Shown: piece after piece, positions 8,522 to 21,500 of the stretch
How positions within the stretch are numbered: the stretch's first letter is position 1
How the letters are laid out: the number at the start of each line of letters is the position of its first letter
Source: Methanomicrobium mobile BP
GTDB lineage: Archaea > Halobacteriota > Methanomicrobia > Methanomicrobiales > Methanomicrobiaceae
DNA: 64,000 nucleotides
Assembly: GCF_000711215.1 (NCBI RefSeq)
Contig: NZ_JOMF01000009.1
Location: forward strand, 90,873-154,872
Reading direction: 5' to 3'
Program-made: the position numbers and the translations under genes
The notes under the pieces: generated by a model
Seen by the model: the letters and a program-made list of their open reading frames with translations, nothing else
Database searches by the model: none
Told to the model about the DNA's origin: nothing

Positions 8522-9814
8522 TCACGCCATGTATCCCGGGTCGGTCTTCATGAGTTCGCGGCATACCGTCGTCGCGTAGTGCCCCGGCGGAAGCGAGAAC
8601 TCAAGCCGGATTGATCTCTCATCGCCGTCGCGGTTCACGGCACCCGCGATATCCGCGGTAAGGCACATTGCTCTGGAAGCCCCCGCAAATCGCGAGCCGA
8701 CGAGTTTCGAGACGTCGGCATAAGCCTCTTTTGTAACGCCGCATTCCGCCATGAGATCGGCGGTATACCGTTCGGTTTCGCTCTTAGGCTCGAAGTCCTC
8801 GCTGCCGGGCATGTAGATTGCCGTCCGGCACCTGCCGCGTTTTATGTGTATATTTGCGGCATTGATGTTCGCGGCGGTCACGATATCCTCGCGCCCGTCG
8901 GCAAAGAGGAGTCTGTCCCCTATCTGCGGCGAAAAAGGGTCGCCGTCCGTCTCCCTTATCCTCATGGAGAGCACCCTGTTGAAGATATAGGACTGAACCG
9001 CGCTCACGAACATCGAGAGCAGTTTCGGCGGAATCGTCCCGATAGCGCCTTTGTAGTCGCCGGGCTTCTCCACGAGATGATGAAGGATGGAACGCTCGTA
9101 GTGCATCCGAACCGGCATCAGTTCCAGTGCATCCGCGGCGTCGCCGGTTCTCTCAAAGACCTCCCTTGCCGCCTTTACCTCTTCAGCCTCGTCATCGAAG
9201 GGATAGCCCGCGTATTTCATGCAGGCATCTTTGAAGTCGCCCTTGAGCAGAGCAATGCCGACAATGTGAGATATCGGACGTATGGTGCCGAAACGCTGTA
9301 TGCCGTAGTAGTTCGGAAGACCTGTTTTCGCCGCCGCAATACACTCCTCGAGCGCACCCTCGAGATCATCGCCGGTGCAGTCGCTCACATTTATCCCGAA
9401 GCTGTTTCCCTTGAGGTCGCCGAGCGAGAGCTGGGTTCTCGCGTAGCCGAGCGCTCTCAGATTTATGTCCTTTATCATGACGCGGGCAAGGTCTTCCTCT
9501 TTTATTCCGTAGATTGAGATGAGCTGCTTTGTCACGGCACGCTTGTCCTTGGTTCCGGCAAAGGAGATGCGCTGATAACTCACTCCGAGCGTCTTCGATA
9601 TCTCCTTTAAGGCACGCATCAGCTCCCAGTTGGTCTTCTCGAGCTCGCAGATGAGGTGCGGACCGCCGGTGAGCTTGATATCGGAATAGACTTCTTCGAC
9701 CGCGAAATCCTCCGGCGTCTTCCTAAGAATTCCGCCTGTTCCCGCCGACTTCGTAAGATAATACTCCATTCCCAGAAGCTGTTCCGTTCCGTAAGGGCTT
9801 TTCATCGGTGTCAT
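8522..9814 (-). CDS. truD: tRNA pseudouridine(13) synthase TruD
   Basis: Makes pseudouridine at position 13 of tRNA. The 430 residues carry the TruD catalytic motif GTKDKRAVTKQ with the nucleophilic Asp90, the N-terminal FAVEEVY strand and the NYYGIQRFG motif. The insertion domain typical of TruD fills the centre. It lies downstream of the pth2 gene on the same strand, 103 bp apart. The SppA gene ends only 27 bp from its stop, so the two converge. Confidence 0.95.
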   Translation of the reverse strand: MTPMKSPYGTEQLLGMEYYLTKSAGTGGILRKTPEDFAVEEVYSDIKLTGGPHLICELEKTNWELMRALKEISKTLGVSYQRISFAGTKDKRAVTKQLISIYGIKEEDLARVMIKDINLRALGYARTQLSLGDLKGNSFGINVSDCTGDDLEGALEECIAAAKTGLPNYYGIQRFGTIRPISHIVGIALLKGDFKDACMKYAGYPFDDEAEEVKAAREVFERTGDAADALELMPVRMHYERSILHHLVEKPGDYKGAIGTIPPKLLSMFVSAVQSYIFNRVLSMRIRETDGDPFSPQIGDRLLFADGREDIVTAANINAANIHIKRGRCRTAIYMPGSEDFEPKSETERYTADLMAECGVTKEAYADVSKLVGSRFAGASRAMCLTADIAGAVNRDGDERSIRLEFSLPPGHYATTVCRELMKTDPGYMA

Positions 9815-9821
9815 AGATTCA

Positions 9822-9900
9822 TTGTGTAAGATGTGTCATTGTCTCAATCGTGATGCACGGTGTCATGTATCACGGTGCCATGATGTCACGGCGTATTTTT
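9822..9900. repeat. Short repeat between truD and pth2
   Basis: Imperfect repeats of a 10-12 bp unit (TGATGCACGGTG, TGTATCACGGTG, TGATGTCACGG) fill the truD-pth2 spacer. No gene is visible. Confidence 0.6.
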
Positions 9901-9917
9901 ATCCGATAATGCCGCGT

Positions 9918-10292
9918 CTAAAGCAGCTGGAGCTTGCCGGTTATCTTATCGAGGTCCTCGGATTTCGCCGGACCGATTCCCAGCGCCGTCACGGTGCCGG
10001 GTTCGACCTCGGTATGTCCGGCATCGCATATCAGTGATGTGGAAAAACCCGCCATATCCGCGTTTGTCTTTATAAGATAGAGCGCCTGAAGCGAATCCAC
10101 CTTAAGCACGACCTTCTTCATACCCTCGGCATACCAGAGCTTTTTCACGGTCTTATCGGCATGTTCGTAAGCGCCTACAGCCGCATGGGCAAGCTGTGCG
10201 CATTTCTTGCCGCAGCTCATCTTGACGTCGTTTCGGATAATAAGGCACTGTTTGTACTTGTAATACTCATTATCTCTTGTCTCAACAGGCAT
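9918..10292 (-). CDS. pth2: Peptidyl-tRNA hydrolase, archaeal type (Pth2)
   Basis: Cleaves peptidyl-tRNA released by stalled ribosomes. The 124-residue protein matches Pth2 along its length: KQCLIIRNDVKMSCGKKCAQLAHAA with the active-site Lys, then GLxxxLIxDAGxTEVxPGTVTALGIGPA in slightly altered form (STSLICDAGHTEVEPGT). It is unrelated to bacterial Pth. It is probably co-transcribed with truD and diverges from the geranylgeranyl reductase gene. Confidence 0.95.
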   Translation of the reverse strand: MPVETRDNEYYKYKQCLIIRNDVKMSCGKKCAQLAHAAVGAYEHADKTVKKLWYAEGMKKVVLKVDSLQALYLIKTNADMAGFSTSLICDAGHTEVEPGTVTALGIGPAKSEDLDKITGKLQLL

Positions 10293-10388
10293 ACTACAGT
10301 ATCATAGGCTCTTATTCAAGTTATTACTTCCCGAAGTCTGCCGGTTATTCTGCCAATTATTTAAATTCCGAGATGCAATCTATCAGTA

Positions 10389-11684
10389 ATGTATGACGTA
10401 ATTGTTGCCGGAGGCGGCCCCGTCGGCAGTTCCGCCGCGAAATTCTGTGCGGAACGCGGTCTTAAAACCCTCCTGCTCGAGGAGCATGCCGAATTCGGAC
10501 GACCCGTGCAGTGTGCCGGACTCCTCAGCAACAATGCGTTTGCGCAGTGCCGCGTCGGCGAAAAGAGCGTTCTTAACAAAGTCTCCGGCGCACGCATCAT
10601 ATCGGGTCTCGGAAACGGGCTCTCGTTCGACGCCGGAGTCACAAAGGCGTATATCGTCGACCGCTCCCTACTCGACGCCGAGATGGGCGGAAATGCCGCG
10701 AATGCCGGTGCGGAGATCAAAATGAAGACCTCGGTCACGGGATTCAGACCCGCGGCATCGTCGAATGCCGGCGACTTCTGCACGGTAACGACGACGGGAA
10801 TCGACGGAGAGGAGAGTTTCGAAACGCGGATTGTCATCGCCGCCGACGGTCCCAGAAGTCTTTTTTCGCGGTTCTTAAACCTCGAACGTCCGCCGGTTTA
10901 CCTCTCGGGGATTCAGGCGGATATAGCGCTCAAACGCGATACCGGTCTCGTGGAACTTCACCCGTATGCCTCACCCGATTTCTTCGGCTGGGTAATCCCG
11001 ATATCCGAAAACCTCTGCCGCGTCGGACTCTGCGGAGAAAAGGACGTCCCCGAACGTTTCAAAGCATTTCTGTGGAAGGTCTGCCAAGATTGCGATGCGA
11101 AACATTCGGATGCGGAATCCGGTCACGAATCATGCAATTCCGCAACATGCTCCTCCGCATCATGCACACCCGTATCATGCACCACCGTATCATGCACACA
11201 TCTGGTCACGGGAACGATTCCGCTCGGAATCATGCCGAAAACCTGCGCAAATCGCGTGCTCTTCTGCGGCGATGCGGGCGGGTTTGCCAAACCGACCTCA
11301 GGCGGCGGCATATACACGGGTATAAGAACGGCGTTTCATGCCGCGGAGACGGCGGCAATCTGCTGCGAAAAGAACACTTTCCGGGACAGCGACCTGAAAC
11401 AATACGAAAAACTCTGGAATAAGGACATCGGAAATGTGTTGAAATTCGGGATGACAATGTATAATCTGCGTAAAAGAATAAGCAATGAGCAGATTGACAG
11501 ACTCTGTATGTACCTCGGTTCCGAAGATATTCGCAGGGATATCGTTGAATACGGCGACATGGACAAGCCATACAGGATAATCCGAAAACTTTTGCTCAAT
11601 CCGACTGTCTTTAAAGATCTCGCAGGAATAGTCGGATCAGAGATAATGTGGCATATTATGCGGTCCGGCACAAGGCGCAGCTGA
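10389..11684 (+). CDS. Geranylgeranyl reductase family flavoprotein
   Basis: FAD-dependent reductase, probably saturating the isoprenoid chains of archaeal lipids. Seen: the FAD dinucleotide fold VIVAGGGPVGSSAA at residues 4-17, the PVQCAGLLS motif near residue 40, and the second FAD motif VLFCGDAGGFAKPTSGGGI near residue 300. A Cys/Ser/Thr-rich insert at about 240-270 is encoded by a 15-bp tandem repeat and looks like an expansion within the substrate domain. A TATA-like ATTATTTAAATT lies at about 10352. The length of 431 residues exceeds the usual 390-400 because of the insert. Confidence 0.88.
   Translation: MYDVIVAGGGPVGSSAAKFCAERGLKTLLLEEHAEFGRPVQCAGLLSNNAFAQCRVGEKSVLNKVSGARIISGLGNGLSFDAGVTKAYIVDRSLLDAEMGGNAANAGAEIKMKTSVTGFRPAASSNAGDFCTVTTTGIDGEESFETRIVIAADGPRSLFSRFLNLERPPVYLSGIQADIALKRDTGLVELHPYASPDFFGWVIPISENLCRVGLCGEKDVPERFKAFLWKVCQDCDAKHSDAESGHESCNSATCSSASCTPVSCTTVSCTHLVTGTIPLGIMPKTCANRVLFCGDAGGFAKPTSGGGIYTGIRTAFHAAETAAICCEKNTFRDSDLKQYEKLWNKDIGNVLKFGMTMYNLRKRISNEQIDRLCMYLGSEDIRRDIVEYGDMDKPYRIIRKLLLNPTVFKDLAGIVGSEIMWHIMRSGTRRS
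11131..11200 (+). repeat. 15-bp in-frame tandem repeat in the reductase gene
   Basis: Four full units start at 11131, 11146, 11161 and 11176, with a partial fifth at 11191; consensus CATGCA-N3-CCGNAT. Being a multiple of three, it adds five residues per unit (Ser-Cys-Thr-x-x) at about residues 248-270. Neighbouring codons show an older, blurred continuation. Confidence 0.95.
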
Positions 11685-11804
11685 ACAAAAATCATGCAAA
11701 TTCATCAAAAATAACCCACGTATAATTCAAGTGATAACACCGCCGTGCGCACCCGCAGCCGCCGGTAATTAAAACTTTAAAAACTTTGACGACCATCTTC
11801 TATT

Positions 11805-12113
11805 ATGCCAAGCCAGTTCGGAAAAGGATTCATTACAAATATCATGCTCATATCAAAGCATCTCGGATTAAACCCCGACCGTGCATGGAGCGGACTTGCC
11901 GACCACATGACCTCGATGACGCTTCCCAAATCGTTCAAGGGCACCGAGGTCGAGGAGATATTCGGCATTCTGCGTCAGAAGATAATGTGGCATCAGGCAG
12001 GCATGATGGATGCCGAAGACCTCGAAGACGTCAAAAAGACACTCAACCGGCTCGTAATCGCCGTCGACGGACAGCTCGGAATCGGCGATGCCGATGTCGG
12101 CAGATTCGACTGA
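11805..12113 (+). CDS. Conserved hypothetical protein, 102 aa
   Basis: I do not recognise the family. The protein is soluble and mostly helical, opening MPSQFGKGFITNIMLISKHL and ending in an acidic tail (GIGDADVGRFD). It has no Cys, no membrane segment and no nucleotide-binding motif. It follows the geranylgeranyl reductase gene after 120 bp on the same strand and precedes the gyrase operon. Codon use is like that of the neighbours, which supports a real gene. The start is supported only by homogeneous codon use. Confidence 0.7.
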   Translation: MPSQFGKGFITNIMLISKHLGLNPDRAWSGLADHMTSMTLPKSFKGTEVEEIFGILRQKIMWHQAGMMDAEDLEDVKKTLNRLVIAVDGQLGIGDADVGRFD

Positions 12114-12124
12114 AAGTGCCGCGG

Positions 12125-12205
12125 CACTTTCCTCATAATTACGCACATTTTTCCACGCATTTTCCGCACAATTCCGCACATTTTCCGCATAATTCCGCGC
12201 ATTTT
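12125..12205. repeat. 11-bp repeat (TTCCGCACAAT type)
   Basis: About seven units of the form TTCCGCATAAT, TTCCGCACATTT or TTCCGCGCATTTT lie just after the hypothetical gene, within the 368-bp gap before gyrB. The rest of that gap holds the gyrB promoter and leader. Confidence 0.85.
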
Positions 12206-12309
12206 TTCGCCGTCATTACCGTGACAGGAATATGTGCGCGAATAAAGAATTTTTGAAGTTAATTTCCATTTTAGATATAGCTTTGCGGATTATTTGCGGT
12301 TACATTAAA

Positions 12310-12389
12310 TAGCTTAAATCCCATATAATATATGTGTATTTTAGTCCGACACTCACAGCCGATTTTAGCGAAAATTTCTGAAGAAATTT
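12310..12389 (+). promoter_or_regulatory. gyrB promoter and leader dyad
   Basis: TATA-like sequence (TTAAATCCCATATAATATATG, about 12314-12332 in its core) lies roughly 150 nt upstream of the gyrB start, implying a leader unusually long for this window. The leader contains a perfect 18-bp dyad AAATTTCT-GA-AGAAATTT (12372-12389). It could be an operator or an RNA hairpin; nothing in the sequence decides. Confidence 0.4.
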
Positions 12390-12466
12390 CTCGAATATTT
12401 TCTCTGAACATTTTGAATCATCATGCCGAACCGAGAGTAACGATTCGACAGGCTGCGGACTATTAA

Positions 12467-17003
<4,537 letters not shown>

Positions 17004-17019
17004 ATACTTAAGTAAAATA

Positions 17020-17123
17020 TTACCCGAAACAACAACCCAAAACAATAACCTAAAACAGCAACCCAAACATATCCCAAACAAAATCCGAAACAAAATCCGA
17101 AACAACAATCCCAACTTTTTTTT
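17020..17123 (+). terminator. Repeat tract and T8 terminator after gyrA
   Basis: Degenerate units of the AACAACAACCCAA / AACAAAATCCGAA type (17020-17112) are followed by a T8 run at 17116-17123, a likely end point for the gyrBA transcript. Confidence 0.6.
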
Positions 17124-17189
17124 GTTTCTCTTTCGACAACTGTGCCGGTCCCAACAAGATTATTAATTATACTCTCCAAATGAAAGAGC

Positions 17190-17828
17190 ATGGAAACAGG
17201 AAAGATATTGACTGTGCTTATTGCAATCGCTCTCGTCGCCTGTATGGGATATATTATCTGGGATAATTATCTCATGAAGACGGGGGGAGGAAACGTGCAG
17301 TATATACCGCAGCAGACAACCGTTATACAGCAGCAGGCGCCCGCAGCGGAGACGCCGGCAGGCAACGGCGGAGAGACTGTGCCCGCAACATATATTCACT
17401 CGGGTGAGGTCTATGCGACGCCGTCGGAGATAAGGAGTATGGACCTCGATGTCGAAGCAGTTGACTGGGACGGTGTCGTCGGAAACGACGGTATTACGAT
17501 TCATTTCAACTTCTATGACGCATACGGCAGAAAAGTTATATTCTCGGGATATACGATATCGTTGAACGTGGATATCTACAGCCCCGAATACGACACACTG
17601 AACCGCAAACTGAGTGTCAGAAATGTGCTCTACAAGGGCTATGCGACCGTTACCTCATCCGATCAGGGTGACGGAAGTACGCTTGCGGGAATCAGGGTGC
17701 CGTTCAGCGACATGAAATTCGGTCAGTACGACAAGGGAATAGGTCTTGTCAAGGTAACCGCATCCATGCCTTCCGGCGGTACGGTCATAGGCGAAGAAAT
17801 AATGCAGTTTGCACGAAACACAATCTAA
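17190..17828 (+). CDS. Membrane-anchored extracellular protein, unknown function
   Basis: One N-terminal membrane segment (about residues 5-25, ILTVLIAIALVACMGYII), then a Gln/Pro/Ala-rich linker to about residue 70, then a globular beta-rich domain of roughly 140 residues. No recognised motif. The N-terminal helix with few preceding charges suits either a signal anchor or an uncleaved signal peptide, placing the domain outside. A TATA-like ATTAATTATACTC lies about 25 nt upstream. T-rich sequence follows the stop. It stands alone between gyrA and a UPF0147 gene. Confidence 0.8.
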   Translation: METGKILTVLIAIALVACMGYIIWDNYLMKTGGGNVQYIPQQTTVIQQQAPAAETPAGNGGETVPATYIHSGEVYATPSEIRSMDLDVEAVDWDGVVGNDGITIHFNFYDAYGRKVIFSGYTISLNVDIYSPEYDTLNRKLSVRNVLYKGYATVTSSDQGDGSTLAGIRVPFSDMKFGQYDKGIGLVKVTASMPSGGTVIGEEIMQFARNTI

Positions 17829-17837
17829 TTAATTCTA

Positions 17838-17873
17838 TTTTTTGATTGATTTACTGCTTATCTTCTTTTTTTT
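17838..17873 (+). terminator. T-rich terminator
   Basis: T6 and T8 runs (17838-17843 and 17866-17873) immediately follow the membrane-anchored protein gene, as expected for archaeal intrinsic termination. No hairpin is needed. Confidence 0.5.
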
Positions 17874-18005
17874 ACTCTGATTAATGTCAAATACCGATGT
17901 CAAATACCGATGTCAATTACTTAATTCCGAATCAGTAAACGCCGGATTGTCGGTATTTTTGGATTGTTTCTGAAAAAAGATTATATTTGTTGTATTCGGA
18001 CGCGT

Positions 18006-18269
18006 TCAGTCAAGCGGCAGTGTCTCAAGCTGGGAAACAAGTTCCCAGATGCGTGTTCTCGCATGAACGGGCATATTCGGGTCATTTGAGACCTCATCGA
18101 CGAGCGACAACGCCGTTGCGGCACGCATTCCGAGTGCCTGCGAATCGTCGGATAAAACCTTGCGCGTCTCATCCGCTACTTTCCTGATATTTCTGGGTAT
18201 TGTGGAATCATCTATGATTGCGGAAAGCATCTGGACGCAGTAATTTATTGTTTTTTGAGGGTCAGCCAT
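18006..18269 (-). CDS. UPF0147 family protein
   Basis: An 87-residue all-helical protein matching the archaeal UPF0147 family ([20 protein letters not shown] near the start, then [20 protein letters not shown]). Function is unknown. It diverges from the p27-like gene over a 70-bp shared promoter space. Confidence 0.9.
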   Translation of the reverse strand: MADPQKTINYCVQMLSAIIDDSTIPRNIRKVADETRKVLSDDSQALGMRAATALSLVDEVSNDPNMPVHARTRIWELVSQLETLPLD

Positions 18270-18339
18270 AAAACATCACATCCTATTATTAATTTAGTCA
18301 ACCGCCATATATAAGATGAACGAGAAAGAGTGATAATTT

Positions 18340-18843
18340 ATGAGAGGTTCCGATGAGATAATGGCAGAGTACCTGCTTAAAGGCGCAAAGATGCTGGGTA
18401 AGACCTGCCCCGAATGCGGTTCGCCGTTGTTCACGGTCAACGGCGAGACATACTGTGTCGTCTGCCGCGAAAATAAAGCGCAGACCGGAAAAGCCGCAAA
18501 CAATGCAAACAATGCAAACAATTCTGACAATACAAACAGCGCAAAAGGCTCAAAAGCCGGCAGGAACACGAAGAAAACGGCACAGGCAGGCAGACACGGA
18601 CACGCCGCGACTGAATCCGAATCGGATATGACTGCAGCGAAACTTCTGGCTGATGCCGCGGACGAAGAATGCACGGATTCGTCCGGCGAATGCGAATGCG
18701 GATGCGAAGAACTGCGCAGCGAGATTGAAGCGGCGATGACAATCCTCTGCCGGCGCATAAAATCGGATACACGCCCCGAAGACTGCGTTGCGCTAATGCA
18801 GGCCGTCAGCATCGGCGCCGACATCCTCAAAAAACTGGAATAA
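18340..18843 (+). CDS. Autoantigen p27 / Sjogren-scleroderma antigen 1-like zinc protein
   Basis: The first 50 residues carry a single zinc ribbon (CPECGSPLFTVNGETYCVVC) preceded by MAEYLLKGAKMLGKT, the signature of the archaeal p27-like family; its role is unknown. Residues 55-110 form a low-complexity Asn/Ala/Lys linker, partly encoded by the 9-bp repeat GCAAACAAT. An acidic Cys patch (GECECGCEEL) and a C-terminal helix follow. A TATA-like ATATATAAG at about 18307 favours the upstream ATG 18340 over ATG 18361. Confidence 0.82.
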   Translation: MRGSDEIMAEYLLKGAKMLGKTCPECGSPLFTVNGETYCVVCRENKAQTGKAANNANNANNSDNTNSAKGSKAGRNTKKTAQAGRHGHAATESESDMTAAKLLADAADEECTDSSGECECGCEELRSEIEAAMTILCRRIKSDTRPEDCVALMQAVSIGADILKKLE

Positions 18844-18885
18844 TACAAGAATAATACAATAGATACTTTTTTTCGGCAGCTGCGC

Positions 18886-21390
18886 TCAGAACTCCGTATA
18901 GCGCTCTCTTGCCGTCTCGTATATCTTTTTTGCCGAGACCTCGCCTATGCCGTTTACGGCACGCAGTTCCTCCTCGGAAGCGTTCACGATATTCTCTATG
19001 CTTCCGAAATGCCCGAGAAGAATCCTTGCGTTCTTAAGACCCGTTCCCGGGAATGCCGAGACGATATACTCAAGCTGCTCGCGCTTGGAGCGGTATGTCT
19101 TATGGAAATGCGGGGACTTGAGCCCGCCTTCGGTTGTGTTGTCCTCGCGCTTTGCCATGACACAGAGAAGGTCGGCGGTCTCCTCCGGCGTCTTCGTACG
19201 GAAAATGCTCACGCCCATGCCGATTGAGATTGCGCAGAGCGCACCCCTGACGGCGTTCGGGTTGAGATTCCTCTGCGTATAGAGGTCTTCGCCCTCGATG
19301 ATTAGGACGGGCTTTATCGCCGCATCCGCCATGCGCTTTATCTGCCCGATTAAATCGCGTTCGACTAGCGTATCCGTGAAATCGCGGGCAGTCTTCCTCT
19401 CTACGAGTATCCTGTCGCCGATTGCGTAATCGCCGAACTCAAGCCGCTCAAAGCCCATCGAAATTCCCGACCTGTGAAGAGCCTCGACAACCTTTGAGGA
19501 GCCTTCCCTGTCGTCGGCGATTACGAGCGGCACGGGGTTATCCGCATGCGCGCCCGCGACTGCCGTGCCGTTTTCGGCAATTCCGCCGGTAAACGCCGTT
19601 ATCGAGGACTGACCGCCGTGCTGACCGCTATTCGCGGTGCCGTTGCCCGTGCCGAGACCGGACATCGGGGTTGTCACAATGAACCCTCCCGAAGCCGCGG
19701 TCGCCGAAAGACTGCGGATGCCCTTCGTCATGGCTTTTTCGCGGACGCGGCTCACGTGCGTGAACGTCTCGTCCGTCGTCCCCTTTGTGATGAGGACGTA
19801 TATGGTGCCGCTTCCGTGCCTTCCCGTCCTGCCCTTCCTCTGAATGCTCCTGACCTCGGACGGCACGGACTCATAGAATATGACCATATCGGTCGAGGGC
19901 ACGTCCAGACCCTCCTCGCCGACCGAGGTTGCGATAAGCACCTTGAAAACTCCGTCCCTGAACTCGCCGAGGGTCTCAATCTGCTTCTTCTGCGTAAGAC
20001 CCTTTACGCTGTCCTTAGATGCCTGACCGATAAATTTGCGGGCGTCTACCCCTCTCTTCACGAGATAATCGCAGAGAGCCGTTACGGTATCCCTGAAGTT
20101 TGCGAATATGATGATGCGGCTCTCCGGATACTCCTCAAGCTGCGTGCTTACCAGCTCAAAGGTCTTTTCGAACTTGGGAAGCAGTTCGTATTCCCACGTA
20201 TCGGTATCTTTGAGCAGCGAAACAAAGAGCTCGTCGCGGCATAGTCTCTGACTTGCCTTTGTGCCCGACGGCGACATGCCTTCGGCGCTGAGCTTATTGA
20301 GATAGGCTTTCAGGATCTCGCTGCCCTGCGACTCCGCAAGAGTCACGGCATGGCGGATCTTCATGATCTCGGCATGGACCGATGCCGCAAGAAACGCATC
20401 CGTGTTCCGCTCGGCAATCTTTCGCTGAATCTGGACGTTTATGCTGTTGAGCGCCGCCATCGTAAGTTTATCGGCGCTCGGGACAATGTATCCGAGTTCT
20501 CCCAGTCCCTTGAGGCGCATCTCCAGAAGTTTCTTCAGGACGATGACGGCATGCTCGAGTTCGGGGGGCAAAGTGATATCGACGTATTTTATCTCGCGTT
20601 CGTGGATATAGGGCTTTACGTCGGCATTCTCCTCGGTCCTTGTCTCGACGATTTTGACAGAGAGTGCATAACAGACATCCATGAGTTTCTCTTCTTTGCT
20701 CCCCGGGGATGCCGTCATGGCGAGAATGAGCGGGTTTTTGCCGGTCTTCATGTATTCTTCGGCTATAAAGACATAGGCGTAGTTTCCGACGGCACGGTGG
20801 CATTCGTCGACTATGAGGAGGGATACGTCCTTGAGGCTGTATCTGCCGGCGATGATGTCGTTCTTTATCACCTGCGGCGTCGCAAAGATCACCCTTGAGG
20901 ACTTCCACATCTCTTTTCTCTCGTCCGTGGGGGTTTCGCCGGTGAAGAGCGCAAAGCCGCTGCCCATGGTTTCCCTGTCGGTGTCTGGCTCGATGAGCTT
21001 ATCCGAGAACATCTTGAGATGCTGATCGACGAGCGGTTTTGTCGGCGCCATCATCAGAATCTTGCCCCCGCAGGCACGAAGGCGCATGGCGGTGACGAGG
21101 AGAGCAACGGCGGTCTTACCGAGTCCTGTGGGCAGAACGACGAGAGTATTGTCTTCGGTTGCGTGCACGGCAATGGCTATCTGATACTTTCTCTCTTCAA
21201 GACTCCCCGGTCTGATGAGCGGATGAGTTACGTATTTTACGCCGCTGTTGTCGTCCCTGTTATCCGCCTTGTTTTCAGCCGTGTTATCAGCCGTCTTCTC
21301 CGCCATGTTGCCGCCGTCCCCGTTATGCCTGCTGTCCTGCATTGCCTCACTCATTGCCGCACTGCATTGCTGGCTCCGAATTGTTACCAT
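18886..21390 (-). CDS. hef: Hef-type helicase-nuclease
   Basis: Fork-structure helicase/nuclease, the archaeal relative of FANCM and XPF. N-terminal SF2 helicase: Walker A LPTGLGKTA, DECH box LIVDECHRAVG, and a C-terminal helicase lobe with QRKGRTGRHG. Then a Gly/Ala-rich linker, an ERCC4 nuclease domain with ERKTARDF at about 664-671, and tandem helix-hairpin-helix motifs (residues 775-834). The first 45 residues are low complexity (repeated TADN/AEN/DDN), and Met13 or Met29 are other possible starts. At 834 residues it is a full-length Hef, with both helicase and nuclease apparently active. Confidence 0.93.
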   Translation of the reverse strand: MVTIRSQQCSAAMSEAMQDSRHNGDGGNMAEKTADNTAENKADNRDDNSGVKYVTHPLIRPGSLEERKYQIAIAVHATEDNTLVVLPTGLGKTAVALLVTAMRLRACGGKILMMAPTKPLVDQHLKMFSDKLIEPDTDRETMGSGFALFTGETPTDERKEMWKSSRVIFATPQVIKNDIIAGRYSLKDVSLLIVDECHRAVGNYAYVFIAEEYMKTGKNPLILAMTASPGSKEEKLMDVCYALSVKIVETRTEENADVKPYIHEREIKYVDITLPPELEHAVIVLKKLLEMRLKGLGELGYIVPSADKLTMAALNSINVQIQRKIAERNTDAFLAASVHAEIMKIRHAVTLAESQGSEILKAYLNKLSAEGMSPSGTKASQRLCRDELFVSLLKDTDTWEYELLPKFEKTFELVSTQLEEYPESRIIIFANFRDTVTALCDYLVKRGVDARKFIGQASKDSVKGLTQKKQIETLGEFRDGVFKVLIATSVGEEGLDVPSTDMVIFYESVPSEVRSIQRKGRTGRHGSGTIYVLITKGTTDETFTHVSRVREKAMTKGIRSLSATAASGGFIVTTPMSGLGTGNGTANSGQHGGQSSITAFTGGIAENGTAVAGAHADNPVPLVIADDREGSSKVVEALHRSGISMGFERLEFGDYAIGDRILVERKTARDFTDTLVERDLIGQIKRMADAAIKPVLIIEGEDLYTQRNLNPNAVRGALCAISIGMGVSIFRTKTPEETADLLCVMAKREDNTTEGGLKSPHFHKTYRSKREQLEYIVSAFPGTGLKNARILLGHFGSIENIVNASEEELRAVNGIGEVSAKKIYETARERYTEF

Positions 21391-21500
21391 AAAGTTGAAC
21401 TTATTCTGATATGTTTGTTTGCAGAACGGGGCGGGGAAAAAGTGGAACCGCGATGAATGCGATGAAAAAAAGTATTGTGTTTTGTGAGATTCTTACGATT

